Positions 63,836 through 64,000 of a stretch of DNA of 64,000 nt are shown piece after piece. The notes beneath the pieces are model-generated. The model was given only the letters and a program-made list of their open reading frames with translations, searched no databases and was not told the origin of the DNA. Within the stretch, counting starts at the first letter, position 1. Each line of letters opens with the position of its first letter. The stretch is from Ochotona curzoniae (Eukaryota; Chordata; Mammalia; Lagomorpha; Ochotonidae). The stretch spans positions 26,030,501 to 26,094,500 of the forward strand of contig NW_024467106.1 of NCBI RefSeq assembly GCF_017591425.1, given 5' to 3'. The position numbers were made by a program, and so were the translations under genes.

Positions 63836-64000
63836 TTCACCAAAAGTAAGCCATCATCCTGATGGTTACCATCATCATCATCTTCACCACTGTCGCACTG
63901 TTTTCATTCATAATGCAACACATCCATAATTATTACTGATGTTTCAGAAAGCTTCAGTTATTCCCTCCCCCACTGGAAGGGATTTCTCCATGTCTCTTGC
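63836..64000. other. Unassigned sequence at the window end
   Basis: Contains a short ATC-rich stretch (CCATCATCATCATC, about 63,868-63,882). Nothing else is recognisable. Confidence 0.4.

Overview
The window looks like nuclear DNA of a lagomorph, most probably a pika (Ochotona) rather than a rabbit or hare. The main reason is the SINE family that recurs about fifteen times. It is a tRNA-derived C-SINE with an A box, a B box, a 3' body ending in ...CTTTCCAATAAAAATAAAT and a poly-A tail. The youngest copy (26761-27084) has the diagnostic 5' portion (TTGCACGCCCGGGATCCC, GTTCTAATCC) that I associate with pika C-SINEs. Family names throughout come from reading the sequence against remembered consensus features, not from an alignment.

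I find no protein-coding gene, tRNA, rRNA or other classical RNA gene that I can support. The longest open frames (173, 185, 149, 146, 134 and 132 codons) either lie inside interspersed repeats or have no recognisable family, so the stretch reads as intergenic (gene-desert-like) or deep intronic DNA. Most of it is AT-rich, unique-looking sequence.

Layout. 1-8 kb is mostly unique sequence with one MIR and a small inverted-repeat DNA element. 8-10.1 kb is an old antisense L1 3' end, itself interrupted by a younger L1 3'-end insertion, followed by a sense L1 ORF2 remnant. 10-26 kb is unique DNA with a MER5A-like relic, old C-SINE, MIR and L2 pieces, a long CA/ACTC microsatellite, and a C-SINE split by an L1 3' end at 16.0-16.9 kb. 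25.3-25.9 kb is a repeat with an L1-like G-rich 3' end. 26.7-30.5 kb holds the young C-SINE, older C-SINEs and a third L1 3' end carrying a TA microsatellite in its tail. 31-37 kb is unique DNA with MIRs, a perfect hairpin and a 10-bp minisatellite. 37.8-39.5 kb is a dense pile of five C-SINEs. 40-53 kb is again mainly unique, with two strong hairpins, an L1 ORF2 tail and scattered MIR, L2 and C-SINE copies. 53.6-58.7 kb is dense in L2, MaLR-like LTR and C-SINE copies. 59.0-60.8 kb is a GC-rich repeat with internal tandem units, related to the 25.3 kb element in inverted orientation. 60.8-64 kb is unique with a final MIR.

The most interesting signals are two: the GC-rich 59-60.8 kb family, with its truncated, A-tailed inverted relative at 25.3 kb; and three independent insertions of the same L1 3' end, each with recognisable target-site duplications, two of which keep a G-quadruplex-type tract. 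No novel protein-based system is visible. Because this is non-coding mammalian DNA, conserved regulatory elements may well exist, but they cannot be shown from one sequence.
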